A stretch of DNA of 52,206 nucleotides, from NCBI GenBank assembly GCA_934254835.1, contig CAKQMI010000007.1, forward strand, positions 1 through 52,206, in the 5' to 3' direction. Source of the DNA: an uncultured Clostridia bacterium. GTDB lineage: Bacteria; Bacillota; Clostridia; Christensenellales; CAG-917. The position numbers and the translations under genes are program-made. Positions 14,701 through 22,563 of this stretch are shown piece by piece (within the stretch, counting starts at the first letter, position 1; the number at the start of each line of letters is the position of its first letter). The notes under the pieces are model-generated. The model was not told the DNA's origin, made no database searches, and worked only from the letters and a program-made list of their open reading frames with translations.

Positions 14701-15992
14701 ATTGCAATGGAAAAGCCCATGATTACCTTTCTTTTGGTTTTTTTGGAACACGCGATACTTCCCACCATAAGCGCAGTTATCACAAATGAACAAAGCACAA
14801 GGCAAATAACAAAAATTTTCGTTTCGGGATAAATCCACCCCCATACAAATGACAATACCAAGAAAATAATCAACGGGATTATCAATATTGTACCGATTGT
14901 GAATAATGCGTTATTCGCTTTCCAGACTGGTTTTTTCTTTGCTTCCTGTCGCTCCATTTTTTTGAGTTCTTTCTGTAGAGCGAGCTCTTCCTTTTTGCGT
15001 TTTTCTTCTTCGATACGCGCGCGTTCTTCTTCGGGCGTTTCGCTATCTGCCGAAACGTCGTCCGCGTAATCGTTTGAAAGGTTCGAGCAAATCCATTGAC
15101 GCCTTTGCAAATCTTTCCACAAGCCGAAAACACCGAACGTCGCAACCGTCAACGCACCCCACAACACTTGCTTTTTCAACAAGCCAAACCCGGTGCCCTC
15201 GAAGTAAACGGGTGAGCCGTTGATGAGCGTATGCTCTGAATAATACTTTTCTTTTTTACAAATGACAAATGTCTTAACAAGACCGAAAGTGAAAACGCCC
15301 ACGATTGTGCCCGCGAGATTGAACAAGAACGTTACGCCGGGTTTGCCGTTATAGGACGACTCGGCTGTTTCGTTGCCATCATAATGAGTGTGTTCGACCA
15401 CCCACTTGTGGATTTTATCCACGGCGAATATTCCAAATATTCCAAAGGTAATTGCGCTTAAAAACGCCCACAAAAAATACTTTTTCGCAAGGGCTCCACC
15501 CCTGCCATTGAATACTAAACGGCGACCTTTAATATATGTTCTTGACGCCTTAAAACTCTCATAGTGGCATTTAAGCCACGGATAGGCAATGCCCAAAGTT
15601 ATCATCGACACCCATATTAACAACAGCTTTTCGGTGAACAACTCAAACACGGTTGCCGTAAACCCCGACTTTCCGATGCCAACCGCTCCGCTGGATTGAT
15701 TTTCCATGCGCACTTTCGCAAGTTCTCTTTCCAGTAGGCTCTGCTTCTCTTCCATTGCGACTATTTGCTCTTTCAGCCCTTGCACCTCGTCGGCTGCGGC
15801 AAGACGACGCTTGATATCTTGCAGATCGTTCGCCTTTGGCGGGGATGTCGTCGCCTCAAACGGCGTGGATGTCGGCGGTGCTGTCATGTGCTCTCTGGTC
15901 TGTTCCGTCGCCTTGTAACGCGCACCGCATTTCGGACAAGTGGCGACGCCACCCGATACTTCCATTTCTGTTTTGCAATTCGGACACTTCAT
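11787..15992 (-). CDS. Giant zinc-ribbon / DUF898-like / BspA-type leucine-rich-repeat protein
   Basis: The 1401-residue protein begins with a zinc ribbon (CPNC and CPKC, residues 3-21), a short coiled segment, and two tandem DUF898-like membrane modules (about 105-205 and 210-310; both with an F.G.G...KK..LW pattern and several helices). A Lys/Glu-rich stretch (about 325-360) and four more membrane segments follow, then from about 500 to the end a long array of LRR_5/BspA repeats built on SVTIPDSVTSIGDYAF and TGLTS. Three blocks of a different sequence (NGYVIYTDGDEKILVAYHG type and an AWYNNQPDGLVYAG block) interrupt the repeats. It ends in GTKAQW...HCTDGD, a cap also found in two lipoproteins at 44.5-46.4 kb. 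BspA repeats usually mediate surface binding. It has AGGAG upstream of its ATG and is divergent from an XRE regulator. Confidence 0.85.
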   Translation of the reverse strand: MKCPNCKTEMEVSGGVATCPKCGARYKATEQTREHMTAPPTSTPFEATTSPPKANDLQDIKRRLAAADEVQGLKEQIVAMEEKQSLLERELAKVRMENQSSGAVGIGKSGFTATVFELFTEKLLLIWVSMITLGIAYPWLKCHYESFKASRTYIKGRRLVFNGRGGALAKKYFLWAFLSAITFGIFGIFAVDKIHKWVVEHTHYDGNETAESSYNGKPGVTFLFNLAGTIVGVFTFGLVKTFVICKKEKYYSEHTLINGSPVYFEGTGFGLLKKQVLWGALTVATFGVFGLWKDLQRRQWICSNLSNDYADDVSADSETPEEERARIEEEKRKKEELALQKELKKMERQEAKKKPVWKANNALFTIGTILIIPLIIFLVLSFVWGWIYPETKIFVICLVLCSFVITALMVGSIACSKKTKRKVIMGFSIAILIISTASMCGGFYGASRISAYNTDPYFYIMQEDGTYAISLKYYEESGIEKNGDMYYAKKYKQDSLGENIVIPSSYKGVPVTAIADNGFNVDTFISSKIKSITIPNSVTSIGDSAFSGCTGLSSITIPDSVTSIGKSAFYGCYRLTSVTIGGSVTSIGSSAFSGCTGLTSVTIPDSVTSIGYEAFYGCTGLTSITIPDSVTSIGDYAFSGCTGLTKIIGPSTVASTVAKQCGSKSFEIVITSGTSIGDSAFYECTGLTSITIPDSVTSIGEGAFYNCTGLTSVTIGDGVTSIGNRAFYDCSGLTSITIPDSVTSIGVQAFLLCTGLTNATIGNGVTSIGNYAFDGCYRLVEVYNKSTLSITAGSSDNGKVAYYAKNVYTNEGGSKLTTDENGYVIYTDGDEKILVAYHGTNTELILPLDITKIYQYAFYNCKGLTSVTIPDSVTSIGKEAFSGCTGLTTVNWNATKCTSAGSYNYPIFNGCSNLATVNIGDNVKIIPSYAFLGCTGLTSVTIPDSVTSIGYEAFYGCSGLTSVTIGSGVTSIGNSAFYGCYRLTSVTIGSGVTSIGNYAFDDCYRLIEVYNKSTLSITAGSSDNGKVAYYAKNVYTNEGGSKLTTDENGYVIYTDGDEKILVAYHGTNTELILPLDITKIYQYAFYNCKGLTSVTIPDSVTSIGDYAFRNCTGLKSVTIGNSVTSIGYSAFYECYNLQDIYITDIAAWCNISGLGNLMRYDSSNKNLYINNELASSITIPDSVTSIGSNAFRSCTGLTSVTIPDSVTSIGGYAFYNTAWYNNQPDGLVYAGKVAYKYKGTMPSNTSIVLKEGTLGITAYAFSWCTGLTSITIPDSVTSIGNLAFRDCTGLTSVTIPDSVTSIGDEAFAGCTGLTSITIPDSVTSIGGWAFSGCTGLTSVAIGNGVTSIGSSAFSWCTGLTSITFNGTKAQWKAISKGEDWKYNTGNYVVHCTDGDISKANS
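12703..13654 (-). repeat. 681-bp internal duplication within the LRR gene
   Basis: Bases 12703-12973 and 13384-13654 are identical over 271 bp at an exact offset of 681 bp (227 codons), and similarity continues beyond. The reading frame is kept, so a whole block of repeats with its intervening segment was duplicated in tandem, recently enough to leave no differences. Confidence 0.9.
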
Positions 15993-16016
15993 AATCTTCT
16001 CCTATGTTGATATAAT

Positions 16017-16088
16017 ATATGTACAGAATATGTACAATCAATTTAATATTAGTACAAAATATGTACAATGTCAATATATGACTGTACT
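16017..16088. promoter_or_regulatory. Phased GTAC operator array between the LRR gene and the XRE regulator
   Basis: Five GTAC cores, mostly within ATATGTACA, start at 16021, 16032, 16052, 16063 and 16084, that is 11, 20, 11 and 21 bp apart, close to whole helical turns. Two lie between the -35 and -10 elements of the LRR promoter and one lies inside the regulator's first codons. Binding by the adjacent XRE protein is the simplest reading. Confidence 0.6.
16046..16074 (-). promoter_or_regulatory. Promoter of the LRR protein gene
   Basis: TTGACA and TAATAT lie 17 nt apart on the minus strand, with two GTAC boxes in the spacer. Confidence 0.75.
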
Positions 16089-16293
16089 AATAGGCGAAAA
16101 TTTAAAGTCTTTGCGCAAATCCTTGGGGCTGACTCAACAACAATTGGCGGATAAATTGGGCATTTCAAGGGTGAATTATACTCGCTATGAAACGAACGCG
16201 TCCAGCCCTGATTTTCAAACTCTTGTCGCGATTGCCGATTTTTACGATGTCAGTCTTGACGTGATTTTCGGCAGAAAAGAATACTTTTTTTGA
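16078..16293 (+). CDS. Small XRE-family transcriptional regulator
   Basis: The 71-residue protein is almost entirely one Cro/C1-type helix-turn-helix: LKSLRKSLGLTQQQLADKLG, then ISRVNYTRYE and DFYDVSLDVIFG. No ribosome site precedes the chosen ATG, and a longer in-frame start upstream (16029) would add residues encoded by the operator array, so the mRNA may be leaderless or the true start is uncertain. It is divergent from the giant LRR gene and shares the GTAC-box region with it, so it probably controls both. A terminator follows at 16330. Confidence 0.85.
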   Translation: MTVLIGENLKSLRKSLGLTQQQLADKLGISRVNYTRYETNASSPDFQTLVAIADFYDVSLDVIFGRKEYFF

Positions 16294-16329
16294 TTTGCTT
16301 TTTATTTGTGGCGATATTATTTTTTTGTG

Positions 16330-16352
16330 GCGGTTTCTTTGACCGCTTTTTT
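16330..16352 (+). terminator. Terminator of the XRE gene
   Basis: GCGGT and ACCGC pair across a 7-nt loop and are followed by six T. The rest of the gap up to 16466 is A/T-rich and shows no other feature. Confidence 0.65.
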
Positions 16353-16466
16353 ATTTGCAAAATTTTATGACTGGTATTTTTTGGGGATTTTTATTGAAAA
16401 TTTAATTATATTGATATAGAATAGATTTATAAAATTATCGTAAAATACTTCTTATAAGGATCGGTT

Positions 16467-18464
16467 ATGAATAAAAATACCAAAAAAATACTTGCCGTTG
16501 TTTTGACGATTGCGATTTGCGCGACGTCGATTTTCGCGTTTTCCGCGTGCAACGTTTTCAGAAGAAACAATAATATAAACGATTTTGCGGACGAGCTGTT
16601 CAAGTCGATGTTCTCGGGCGACGCGATGAGCGCAAACTTCTTCTTCGAGGACGCCAAAACCGCCTTGGGAGGCAATCCCACGGCGAAACTTCCGCGCCCG
16701 TCGTCAAAAGAGGACTACGACAACTCTTACTCAGCGTACAAAACGCAAGCCGTCCTGATGGCGTACTCCTATCGATACAGCAAAATGAACGACGCCGACA
16801 AAGATTTGTTCACGTTCTTGCAATACTTTTTCATTCAGGAATCGAAACTCGCAGGCTCGTACTATATGCAGGACAGCTTCATCGGCGGATATTCGGGCAT
16901 GCAGGCAAGTCTCCCCGTATACCTCACCGAATACAAACTCCGCAACGAGCAGGACGTCAAGGACTATATTTTCCTTATGAACGACACGGCGTCCGCCTTC
17001 CCCGAGTACGTCAATTACGAAGTCGAGTGCATCAGAAACGGATTTTCAAAGCACGCTCTGAACCTCTTTTACGCCGTCGAGCAAACGGGCAATTTCACGG
17101 GCGCGCATATCCTGAATACCAAAGAAGAAATCCTTCAAAAAGGCGTTGAGGAAAACAATATCTCAATTTACGACTATATGGATTGCGAGGCGGTAAATCC
17201 CGACGAATACGCAACCGACGAAAACGTCAAGAAAAACTTTGTCTATAAAAATATGGTCGAGAAAATCAAAAACGCCGACTTCCTCAATGAAGACCAAAAA
17301 ACCGCTTATACGAAGCAGGCAACCGAGGGTGTCAGAACGATGATAAAGGCGTACGTCAAACTCGGCAACGACCTGAAATATATCTTTTCGGACACGACGC
17401 TTCGCGCACAAATCGCAAGCGTTTCGGGCGGATATGCGTCGTATGGCGAAGCGGGAAAAAACTACTATTCCGCCCTCTTCCAGCAAGCCACCGGCACGCG
17501 CGATACGATAACTTCGGCGGCGTCAAGGATAATTCAAGAGTTCAACAAAACGACAAAAGAAATAGACGACATTCGCCAAAAACTCGTTGCCCTCGGCATT
17601 AAAGAAGAAGACATCGACCAAGAAGTCGCAAATGCTTTCAACGCCGACAAATGGGACGAAAAAGCTCTTTATCAAACGATTGAAACGCTTAAAGGTATTC
17701 TTTCGCCGACATTCCCCGCTTTTTCGACAACCGCGGGACAAGTAAAACTCAAAGTCGTGGACGAAAGCATGAAGGACAACTTCGCCCCCGCCGCATACTT
17801 CGTGTCGCCCCTCGACAACAAGGCGTCTGACGAAACCATCATCATAAACAACTGGGACAGCACCGGCTATCTTTCATACGATTTGCTGTCGCACGAGGGT
17901 ATCCCCGGTCACCTTTATCAATACAATTATCTGAAAAACAGCAATCATCACAACGTCGTGAAAGTCCTTTGCCCCACCGCGTATAAGGAAGGCTGGGCAA
18001 CCTACGCCGAACACTACTCCGCCGAACTTTACGGTGAAAAAGACAGCAAGGAAAACCTTATCATGCGCTACCGAGTCAAGAGGGTTTTGGCGCAAGGGTA
18101 TCTTAGGGTGCTTGCCGATATGAAGGTCAATTACGACGGCGCAAGCTTTGAAGATATTGAAGCGTTGCTGACGGCGATGGGCATTGACGAAAATTCGTAT
18201 TTCTTGAATTCGTTCAAGCAGGATCCCGCCGACAACAAGAAAGTCGTCTTGAAAAAGAGCACTGTCGGTGACCTTGCGAAAAACTTGTTCATCGACGCCA
18301 TTATGCAACCCGCCAATGCCGCCACCTATTACTACGGCTATATTCAGGTCACGGACGTTATAAACGGACTGAGGCAAAAAGGCTACTCGTTATACGACGC
18401 CCACAAAGCATTCCTCGACGCGCCCTATACCTTCACCCAGATTAAGGAAAAGTACGGCTTATAA
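16467..18464 (+). CDS. DUF885-family lipoprotein, probable zinc carboxypeptidase-like enzyme
   Basis: The 665-residue product has a lipoprotein signal ending FAFSAC (Cys 28). The DUF885 hallmark is present: LLSHEGIPGHLYQYNYL (His at 476), an HExxxH metal site, followed by YKEGWATYAEHY with the glutamate typical of the third ligand region. The C-terminal part (TYYYGYIQVTDVINGLRQK) also follows the family, and the length is usual. These proteins resemble M32-like metallopeptidases, but substrates are mostly unknown. An AAGGA site precedes the ATG. It is probably cotranscribed with nothing else than perhaps the small HPr-like gene 85 nt downstream. Confidence 0.85.
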   Translation: MNKNTKKILAVVLTIAICATSIFAFSACNVFRRNNNINDFADELFKSMFSGDAMSANFFFEDAKTALGGNPTAKLPRPSSKEDYDNSYSAYKTQAVLMAYSYRYSKMNDADKDLFTFLQYFFIQESKLAGSYYMQDSFIGGYSGMQASLPVYLTEYKLRNEQDVKDYIFLMNDTASAFPEYVNYEVECIRNGFSKHALNLFYAVEQTGNFTGAHILNTKEEILQKGVEENNISIYDYMDCEAVNPDEYATDENVKKNFVYKNMVEKIKNADFLNEDQKTAYTKQATEGVRTMIKAYVKLGNDLKYIFSDTTLRAQIASVSGGYASYGEAGKNYYSALFQQATGTRDTITSAASRIIQEFNKTTKEIDDIRQKLVALGIKEEDIDQEVANAFNADKWDEKALYQTIETLKGILSPTFPAFSTTAGQVKLKVVDESMKDNFAPAAYFVSPLDNKASDETIIINNWDSTGYLSYDLLSHEGIPGHLYQYNYLKNSNHHNVVKVLCPTAYKEGWATYAEHYSAELYGEKDSKENLIMRYRVKRVLAQGYLRVLADMKVNYDGASFEDIEALLTAMGIDENSYFLNSFKQDPADNKKVVLKKSTVGDLAKNLFIDAIMQPANAATYYYGYIQVTDVINGLRQKGYSLYDAHKAFLDAPYTFTQIKEKYGL

Positions 18465-18549
18465 TCGTTTGACAAAAATCGACATAAATGCTAAAATTCC
18501 TTACGAAATCGCAAATTTTGAAATTAAATTTTTGGATATAGGAGACAAT

Positions 18550-18777
18550 ATGAAATCAGTTACCTTAAATCTCGGTACAGCAGAAAGCGTCAAACATTTC
18601 GTAAACGTCACTAATAAGTTCGATTACGATATGGATTTGAGAAGCGGAAGACACGTCGTGGATGCAAAGTCGATTCTCGGTATTTTCAGCCTTGACCTGT
18701 CCACCCCCGTGGTGCTTGAAGTGTTCAGCGACAACTGCGCTGACCTTATCGAAGCCTTGGGACCGTTTATCGAATAA
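18550..18777 (+). CDS. HPr-like protein lacking the phosphocarrier histidine
   Basis: This 75-residue protein has the HPr length and pattern: VTLN at the start, a helix ESVKHFVNVTNKF, then VVDAKSILGIFSLDL, corresponding to the regulatory-serine loop of HPr (A-K-S kept), and PVVLEVFSDN. The active-site loop that reads GLHARPA in true HPr is replaced by LGTAESV, with no His. It therefore cannot carry phosphate for sugar uptake in the normal way. It could act as a Crh-like partner of a catabolite regulator. The start at 18550 has ATAGGAG 6 nt upstream. A terminator follows at 18799. Confidence 0.78.
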   Translation: MKSVTLNLGTAESVKHFVNVTNKFDYDMDLRSGRHVVDAKSILGIFSLDLSTPVVLEVFSDNCADLIEALGPFIE

Positions 18778-18798
18778 CCAATTGTCACACAAAAAAGA

Positions 18799-18823
18799 CA
18801 CCGCAACAAGCGGTGCTTTTTTT
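18799..18823 (+). terminator. Terminator of the HPr-like gene
   Basis: CACCGC pairs with GCGGTG around AACAA and is followed by a T-run. Confidence 0.9.
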
Positions 18824-18966
18824 ATGCTTAAAAGCAATATGTTTGCTTCGCAAATGATGTTTTTGCCTGACGGCGTGATGTTGCTTCGCAGTGATATGCC
18901 TTCGGCGTGATATTGTCTTCGACAGTGATATTGCGTTGCAGTGATATTTGCCCTTTGGGCAAGATG
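18824..18966. repeat. Tandem array of about eight mini-hairpins with a GTGATAT spacer
   Basis: Units of 16-20 bp repeat in tandem. Each has a short stem around TTC or a similar loop, then (G)TGATAT. The stems differ but stay paired: TTTGC/GCAAA, GCC/GGC, TGC/GCA, GCC/GGC, TGTC/GACA, TGC/GCA, TTGCCC/GGGCAA. Confidence 0.75.
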
Positions 18967-18974
18967 CGGTGTCC

Positions 18975-19023
18975 CTTCCCGGGAGATTGCCACAGCACCG
19001 CAAAGCGGTGCTTCGCAATGACA
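18975..19023. repeat. Interspersed repeat of the GGGAGATTGCCAC...CGCAATGACA type
   Basis: The motif TTCCCGGGAGATTGCCAC, a short hairpin (CACCGC/GCGGTG) and CGCAATGACA form one copy of a repeat whose relatives lie at 11431-11650, 23765-23811 and 44464-44510. Confidence 0.65.
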
Positions 19024-19093
19024 TTAAGTACTTCGTACAGAAAGGAAAACCTTGTTTCCCTAAAAAGTTGGAATTATGATAAATATTATACTC

Positions 19094-19316
19094 CTAAAAC
19101 GGCGAGAATTTGATGGATTTTCGGGGTTCTTGACGGGTTCTTGCGAAGGCGCGTACTTGGGCGTACGTAACTGAGCAAGGTTCCGTCAAAACGCCGAAAA
19201 GGCGCGAATTGCGTCGCACACTTTGCTTTTGAAATCACGTTATCGCAAGCGATAACGCTCACTCTTTTGCTTGTGTGCGCCTTTTCCCCACGGGTACACA
19301 GTATCCCGCGGGGTCC
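19094..19316. repeat. Composite structured repeat, copy A
   Basis: It starts with a hairpin module (19094-19215) whose arms carry GGTTCT on one side and GGTTCC on the other between covarying stems. A second stem-loop region (GCACAC...GTGTGC with an inner GTTATCGC/GCGATAAC) and a hairpin with loop TACACAGTAT (19286-19313) follow. The same order recurs at 23899-24070. No gene is present in 18778-19439. Confidence 0.6.
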
Positions 19317-19324
19317 CCTAACCC

Positions 19325-19452
19325 TAAAAAGTCAGAATTTTGATGAGATTTTGACGTTTCTTGGCAAGTTCTTACGAGGGCGCGTACTTGGCGTACGTAA
19401 CCGAGTAAGGTTTTACCAAAAACTCAAAAGGTCGCAAAATTATGACTTTTTA
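19325..19452. repeat. Structured repeat with terminal inverted repeats, copy B
   Basis: The 128-bp element is bounded by TAAAAAGTCAGAATTTTG and the inverse of TAAAAAGTCATAATTTTG, with nested complementary arms inside. Its right end forms the last codons and the stop of gcvPB, and read from that gene the element ends in a hairpin followed by a T-run, so it may also act as the operon's terminator. Confidence 0.75.
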
Positions 19453-20864
19453 ACTTTTGGTTTGCGAGCAGCCAGCACCTCATCTGGCCTCCCTATCGGC
19501 GTCGAAAGCGGGCACGACTTCACTTCGTCCGCGTGTTCTTTTGCTTGCATATAAATCTCACGCATCATTTCCGCCGCCAACTCCAAAGTTTCGCGACTTT
19601 CGGTCTCGGTAGGCTCGAACATAAGCGCCTCGTGCACGATAAGCGGGAAGTACATTGTGGGCGGATGAATGCCCTTGTCGATGAGTGCTTTCGCGACGTC
19701 CATCGCACTGACGCCCGTTTCGTCGTGGAATTTTTCAAGGCACAGCACGAACTCGTGCATACATGTCCTGTCGAACGCCGTCTTGAAGTACGGCTCAATC
19801 AAAACGCGCAGATAGTTGGCGTTGAGGACGGCGTTTTCGGACGCTTCCCTTATGCCCTCTTTGCCGAGGGTGAGGATATAGGCGTAGGCGCGCAAAACAA
19901 CCAAGAAGTTGCCGTAGAACGCCTTGACCTTGCCGATACTGTCGTCGCTGTTTTTGAAAAAGTATTTTCCGCGTCGGACGCCCACGGTGGGATTGGGCAG
20001 GAATTTTGCAAGTTTTTTCTTGCACCCGATTGCGCCCGATCCGGGACCGCCGCCACCGTGCGGAGTCGAGAAAGTCTTGTGCAGATTCAGGTGCACGACG
20101 TCAAATCCCAAATCGCCGGGACGAATGACGCCCATCACCGCGTTGAGGTTGGCTCCGTCGTAATAGACAAGCCCGCCCGCCTTATGGACGATTGAGGTGA
20201 TTTTCAAAATATGCTCGTCCAAAAGTCCAAGCGTGTTGGGGTTTGTCAGCATCAACGCCGCGGTGTCGTCGCCGACGGCTTCTCTTAACGCTTTCAAATC
20301 GACGTTCCCGCGCTTGTCGCTTTTGACGTTGATAATTTCAAATCCGCACATTGTGGCGCTTGCGGGATTAGTGCCGTGCGCGCTGTCGGGGACGATGATT
20401 TTATTGCGCTTTCCGTCGCCCCGTGACAAATGGTATTTTCTGATTATTTGCAGGCTTGTGTACTCGCCGTGCGCGCCTGCCGCAGGTTCCAACGAAATTT
20501 CGTCCATACCCGTGATTTCCGCAAGCGAACGCGACACGTCGTACATTAACGCAAGCGCACCCTGAACGGTGGACTCGGGTTGCAACGGGTGCAGGGACGT
20601 AAAGTCGGGATTTCTTGCCAAAACTTCGTTGAGTTTCGGATTGTATTTCATCGTGCAACTGCCCAAAGGATAAAACACATTATCGACGCCTTTCGCCTTC
20701 AAGGACAAGCCTATGTAGTGGCGGACAAGGTCGATTTCGGCGACTTCGGGGAGGTTTAATTCGTTCTCGCTGAGGAGTTTTTCGTCAAGTTTATATTCGT
20801 TGACGTCGAGCGCAGGGAGCGTCACGGCGCGACGACCGCTTACGGATTTTTCAAAAATCAACAT
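19440..20864 (-). CDS. gcvPB: Glycine dehydrogenase (decarboxylating) subunit 2
   Basis: The 474-residue protein is the PLP-binding half of the two-subunit P protein of the glycine cleavage system. It shows YPLGSCTMKYNP, EPAAGAHGEYTSL, AHGTNPASA, the PLP lysine in HLNLHKTFSTPHGGGGPG, and a C-terminal HPPTMYFPLIVHEALM block. It decarboxylates glycine and passes aminomethyl to the lipoyl arm of GcvH. GGAGG precedes the start, 1 nt after the gcvPA stop. The last few residues (KVKKS) and the stop are encoded by the end of an inserted structured repeat, so the native C-terminus may have been slightly altered. Confidence 0.96.
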   Translation of the reverse strand: MLIFEKSVSGRRAVTLPALDVNEYKLDEKLLSENELNLPEVAEIDLVRHYIGLSLKAKGVDNVFYPLGSCTMKYNPKLNEVLARNPDFTSLHPLQPESTVQGALALMYDVSRSLAEITGMDEISLEPAAGAHGEYTSLQIIRKYHLSRGDGKRNKIIVPDSAHGTNPASATMCGFEIINVKSDKRGNVDLKALREAVGDDTAALMLTNPNTLGLLDEHILKITSIVHKAGGLVYYDGANLNAVMGVIRPGDLGFDVVHLNLHKTFSTPHGGGGPGSGAIGCKKKLAKFLPNPTVGVRRGKYFFKNSDDSIGKVKAFYGNFLVVLRAYAYILTLGKEGIREASENAVLNANYLRVLIEPYFKTAFDRTCMHEFVLCLEKFHDETGVSAMDVAKALIDKGIHPPTMYFPLIVHEALMFEPTETESRETLELAAEMMREIYMQAKEHADEVKSCPLSTPIGRPDEVLAARKPKVKKS

Positions 20865-20865
20865 A

Positions 20866-22170
20866 CTACTTCACCTCCAAAAGAATAGCAACGACCTCGT
20901 CGATATCCTCTTTTGTATTCATCTCGGTGACGCACCACAGCATATCGTGCTCGCTAAGTGGCAAACCTGCCAAAATACCGCGTTTTTTCAGTTTATCGAC
21001 GATTTTTGACGTGTCAACGTCCGATTCAATCACAAACTCGTTGAAGAACTCGCCGTCGTATTTGAGGCGGAACCCGTCGATTTTCACGATTTCGTCTTTC
21101 ATATAATGCGCTTTTGACACGCACTGCGTTGCAACGTCTTTTAATCCTTCCTTGCCCATCGCCGACATATATATCGCCGACGTGAGTGCGCAAAGTGCCT
21201 CGTTACTGCAAATGCTGGACGTCGATTTTTCACGGCGGATATGTTGCTCGCGCGCCTGCAACGTCAAGACGTATGCGGGACGTCCTTCGTGGTCGGTAGT
21301 TTCGCCAACGATACGCCCCGTAAGTTTTCTCATCAGGTTTTCACGGCAAGTCAAAAATCCAAGATACGGACCGCCGAAAGCAAGCGGAAGCCCCAAAGGT
21401 TGTCCTTCGCCCGTCGCCACGTCCGCACCGCATTCCGCGGGGGTTTTCAAAAGCGCAAGCGCAATGGGATAACAACTCATCACGAATTTTACGCCCTTGT
21501 CTTTCACGAGGTTTCCAACGCCTTCCGCGTCCTCGATAAGTCCGAAAAAGTTGGGCTGTTGCAAGCATACCGCGCCGACTTCGTCGTCGATAAGCCGAGA
21601 AAGCGCGTCTTTGTCGGTCACGCCGTTTTTCGTCGGGGCGAACACGACCTCGATGCCGTGCGGGATAAGGTAAGTTTTGACGACCTCCTTATACTCCGGG
21701 TTGAGCGCGTCGGACACAACTACCTTGGTTTTTGCGCCCATACACATCAAAATGCCGTCAGCGGTTGCGGTTGCGCCGTCGTAGTGCGAGGCGTTGGACG
21801 CGTCCATGCCGGTGAGGTTTGCAATCTCGGTCTGGTATTCAAAAATCGACTGCAAAATGCCCTGACTCATTTCCGCCTGATACGGAGTGTAAGCCGTGAC
21901 GAATTCCTCCCTCGACGCCAGTTCGCTGACCACGGGCGGGATATAGTGATTGTATGCGCCCGCGCCCAAAAACATCGTCCTGAAAACTTTGTTTTTCGCG
22001 CCCAAGGCGTTGATTATTCTTTCGACTTCGAGCGGGGCTTTCCCGCAAGGCAGATTGAGATTTGCCTCGCACCCTTTCGGCACGTCGAACAAATCCGCAA
22101 TCGACTGCACGCCGATTTTTTCAAGCATAACGGCGCGGTCGTTTTCGGTATGAGGAACGTAACTACTCAT
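20866..22170 (-). CDS. gcvPA: Glycine dehydrogenase (decarboxylating) subunit 1
   Basis: The 434-residue protein is the non-lysine half of the split P protein. It begins with the family start YVPHTENDRAVMLEKIGV and has FLGAGAYNHYIPPVV, TAYTPYQAEMSQGILQSIFE and SHYDGATATAD, all conserved in GcvPA. It forms a heterotetramer with GcvPB. GGAG lies 5 nt before the ATG. It is the third gene of gcvT-gcvH-gcvPA-gcvPB, 12 nt after gcvH. Confidence 0.96.
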   Translation of the reverse strand: MSSYVPHTENDRAVMLEKIGVQSIADLFDVPKGCEANLNLPCGKAPLEVERIINALGAKNKVFRTMFLGAGAYNHYIPPVVSELASREEFVTAYTPYQAEMSQGILQSIFEYQTEIANLTGMDASNASHYDGATATADGILMCMGAKTKVVVSDALNPEYKEVVKTYLIPHGIEVVFAPTKNGVTDKDALSRLIDDEVGAVCLQQPNFFGLIEDAEGVGNLVKDKGVKFVMSCYPIALALLKTPAECGADVATGEGQPLGLPLAFGGPYLGFLTCRENLMRKLTGRIVGETTDHEGRPAYVLTLQAREQHIRREKSTSSICSNEALCALTSAIYMSAMGKEGLKDVATQCVSKAHYMKDEIVKIDGFRLKYDGEFFNEFVIESDVDTSKIVDKLKKRGILAGLPLSEHDMLWCVTEMNTKEDIDEVVAILLEVK

Positions 22171-22182
22171 AAATACTCCAAA

Positions 22183-22551
22183 TTATTTTGCGATATCCGC
22201 ATACGCCGTGGCGTCGATAAGGTTGTCGGACAAACCCTCCGCCTCGACTTCGATAAACCAAGCACCGAAAGCGTCCTCGTTGATGAGTTCGGGCGAGTCT
22301 TCCAGCGCGTCGTTGACCGCAACGACCTTTCCGCTGACGGGGCTTACGACGGGAGATACCGCCTTGACCGACTCGACGTTGGCAAATTCCTTGTCCGCAA
22401 CGACCTTTTCGCCGACGGAAGGAAGCTCCACAAAAACGATGTCGCCAAGTTCGTTCTGCGCGAAATCGGTGATGCCGACTTTGACGACGTTGCCGTTGAT
22501 TTCTGCCCATTCGTGTGATGCGAGATACTTCAAGTTTTGTTTGATTTCCAT
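22183..22551 (-). CDS. gcvH: Glycine cleavage system H protein
   Basis: The 122-residue lipoyl-carrier protein has the usual start HEWAEINGNVVKVGITDFAQ, ELGDIVFVELP and the lipoylation site in ESVKAVSPVVSPVSG. It shuttles the aminomethyl group between P, T and L proteins. It is a normal-length GcvH and not the shorter GcvH-L found in SirTM operons. It lies 12 nt after gcvT with a GGAG site. No lipoate ligase or dihydrolipoyl dehydrogenase gene is in this window. Confidence 0.96.
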   Translation of the reverse strand: MEIKQNLKYLASHEWAEINGNVVKVGITDFAQNELGDIVFVELPSVGEKVVADKEFANVESVKAVSPVVSPVSGKVVAVNDALEDSPELINEDAFGAWFIEVEAEGLSDNLIDATAYADIAK

Positions 22552-22563
22552 ACTATACTCCTG

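Noticed and set aside
21241..22518. Long open frame on the plus strand across gcvPA and gcvH
   Set aside because: It is antisense to two certain genes, has no ribosome site or recognisable domain, and is a by-product of their codon bias. The same holds for long opposite frames over the PAP2, gltX, dipeptidase, DUF2804 and GlpA-like genes.
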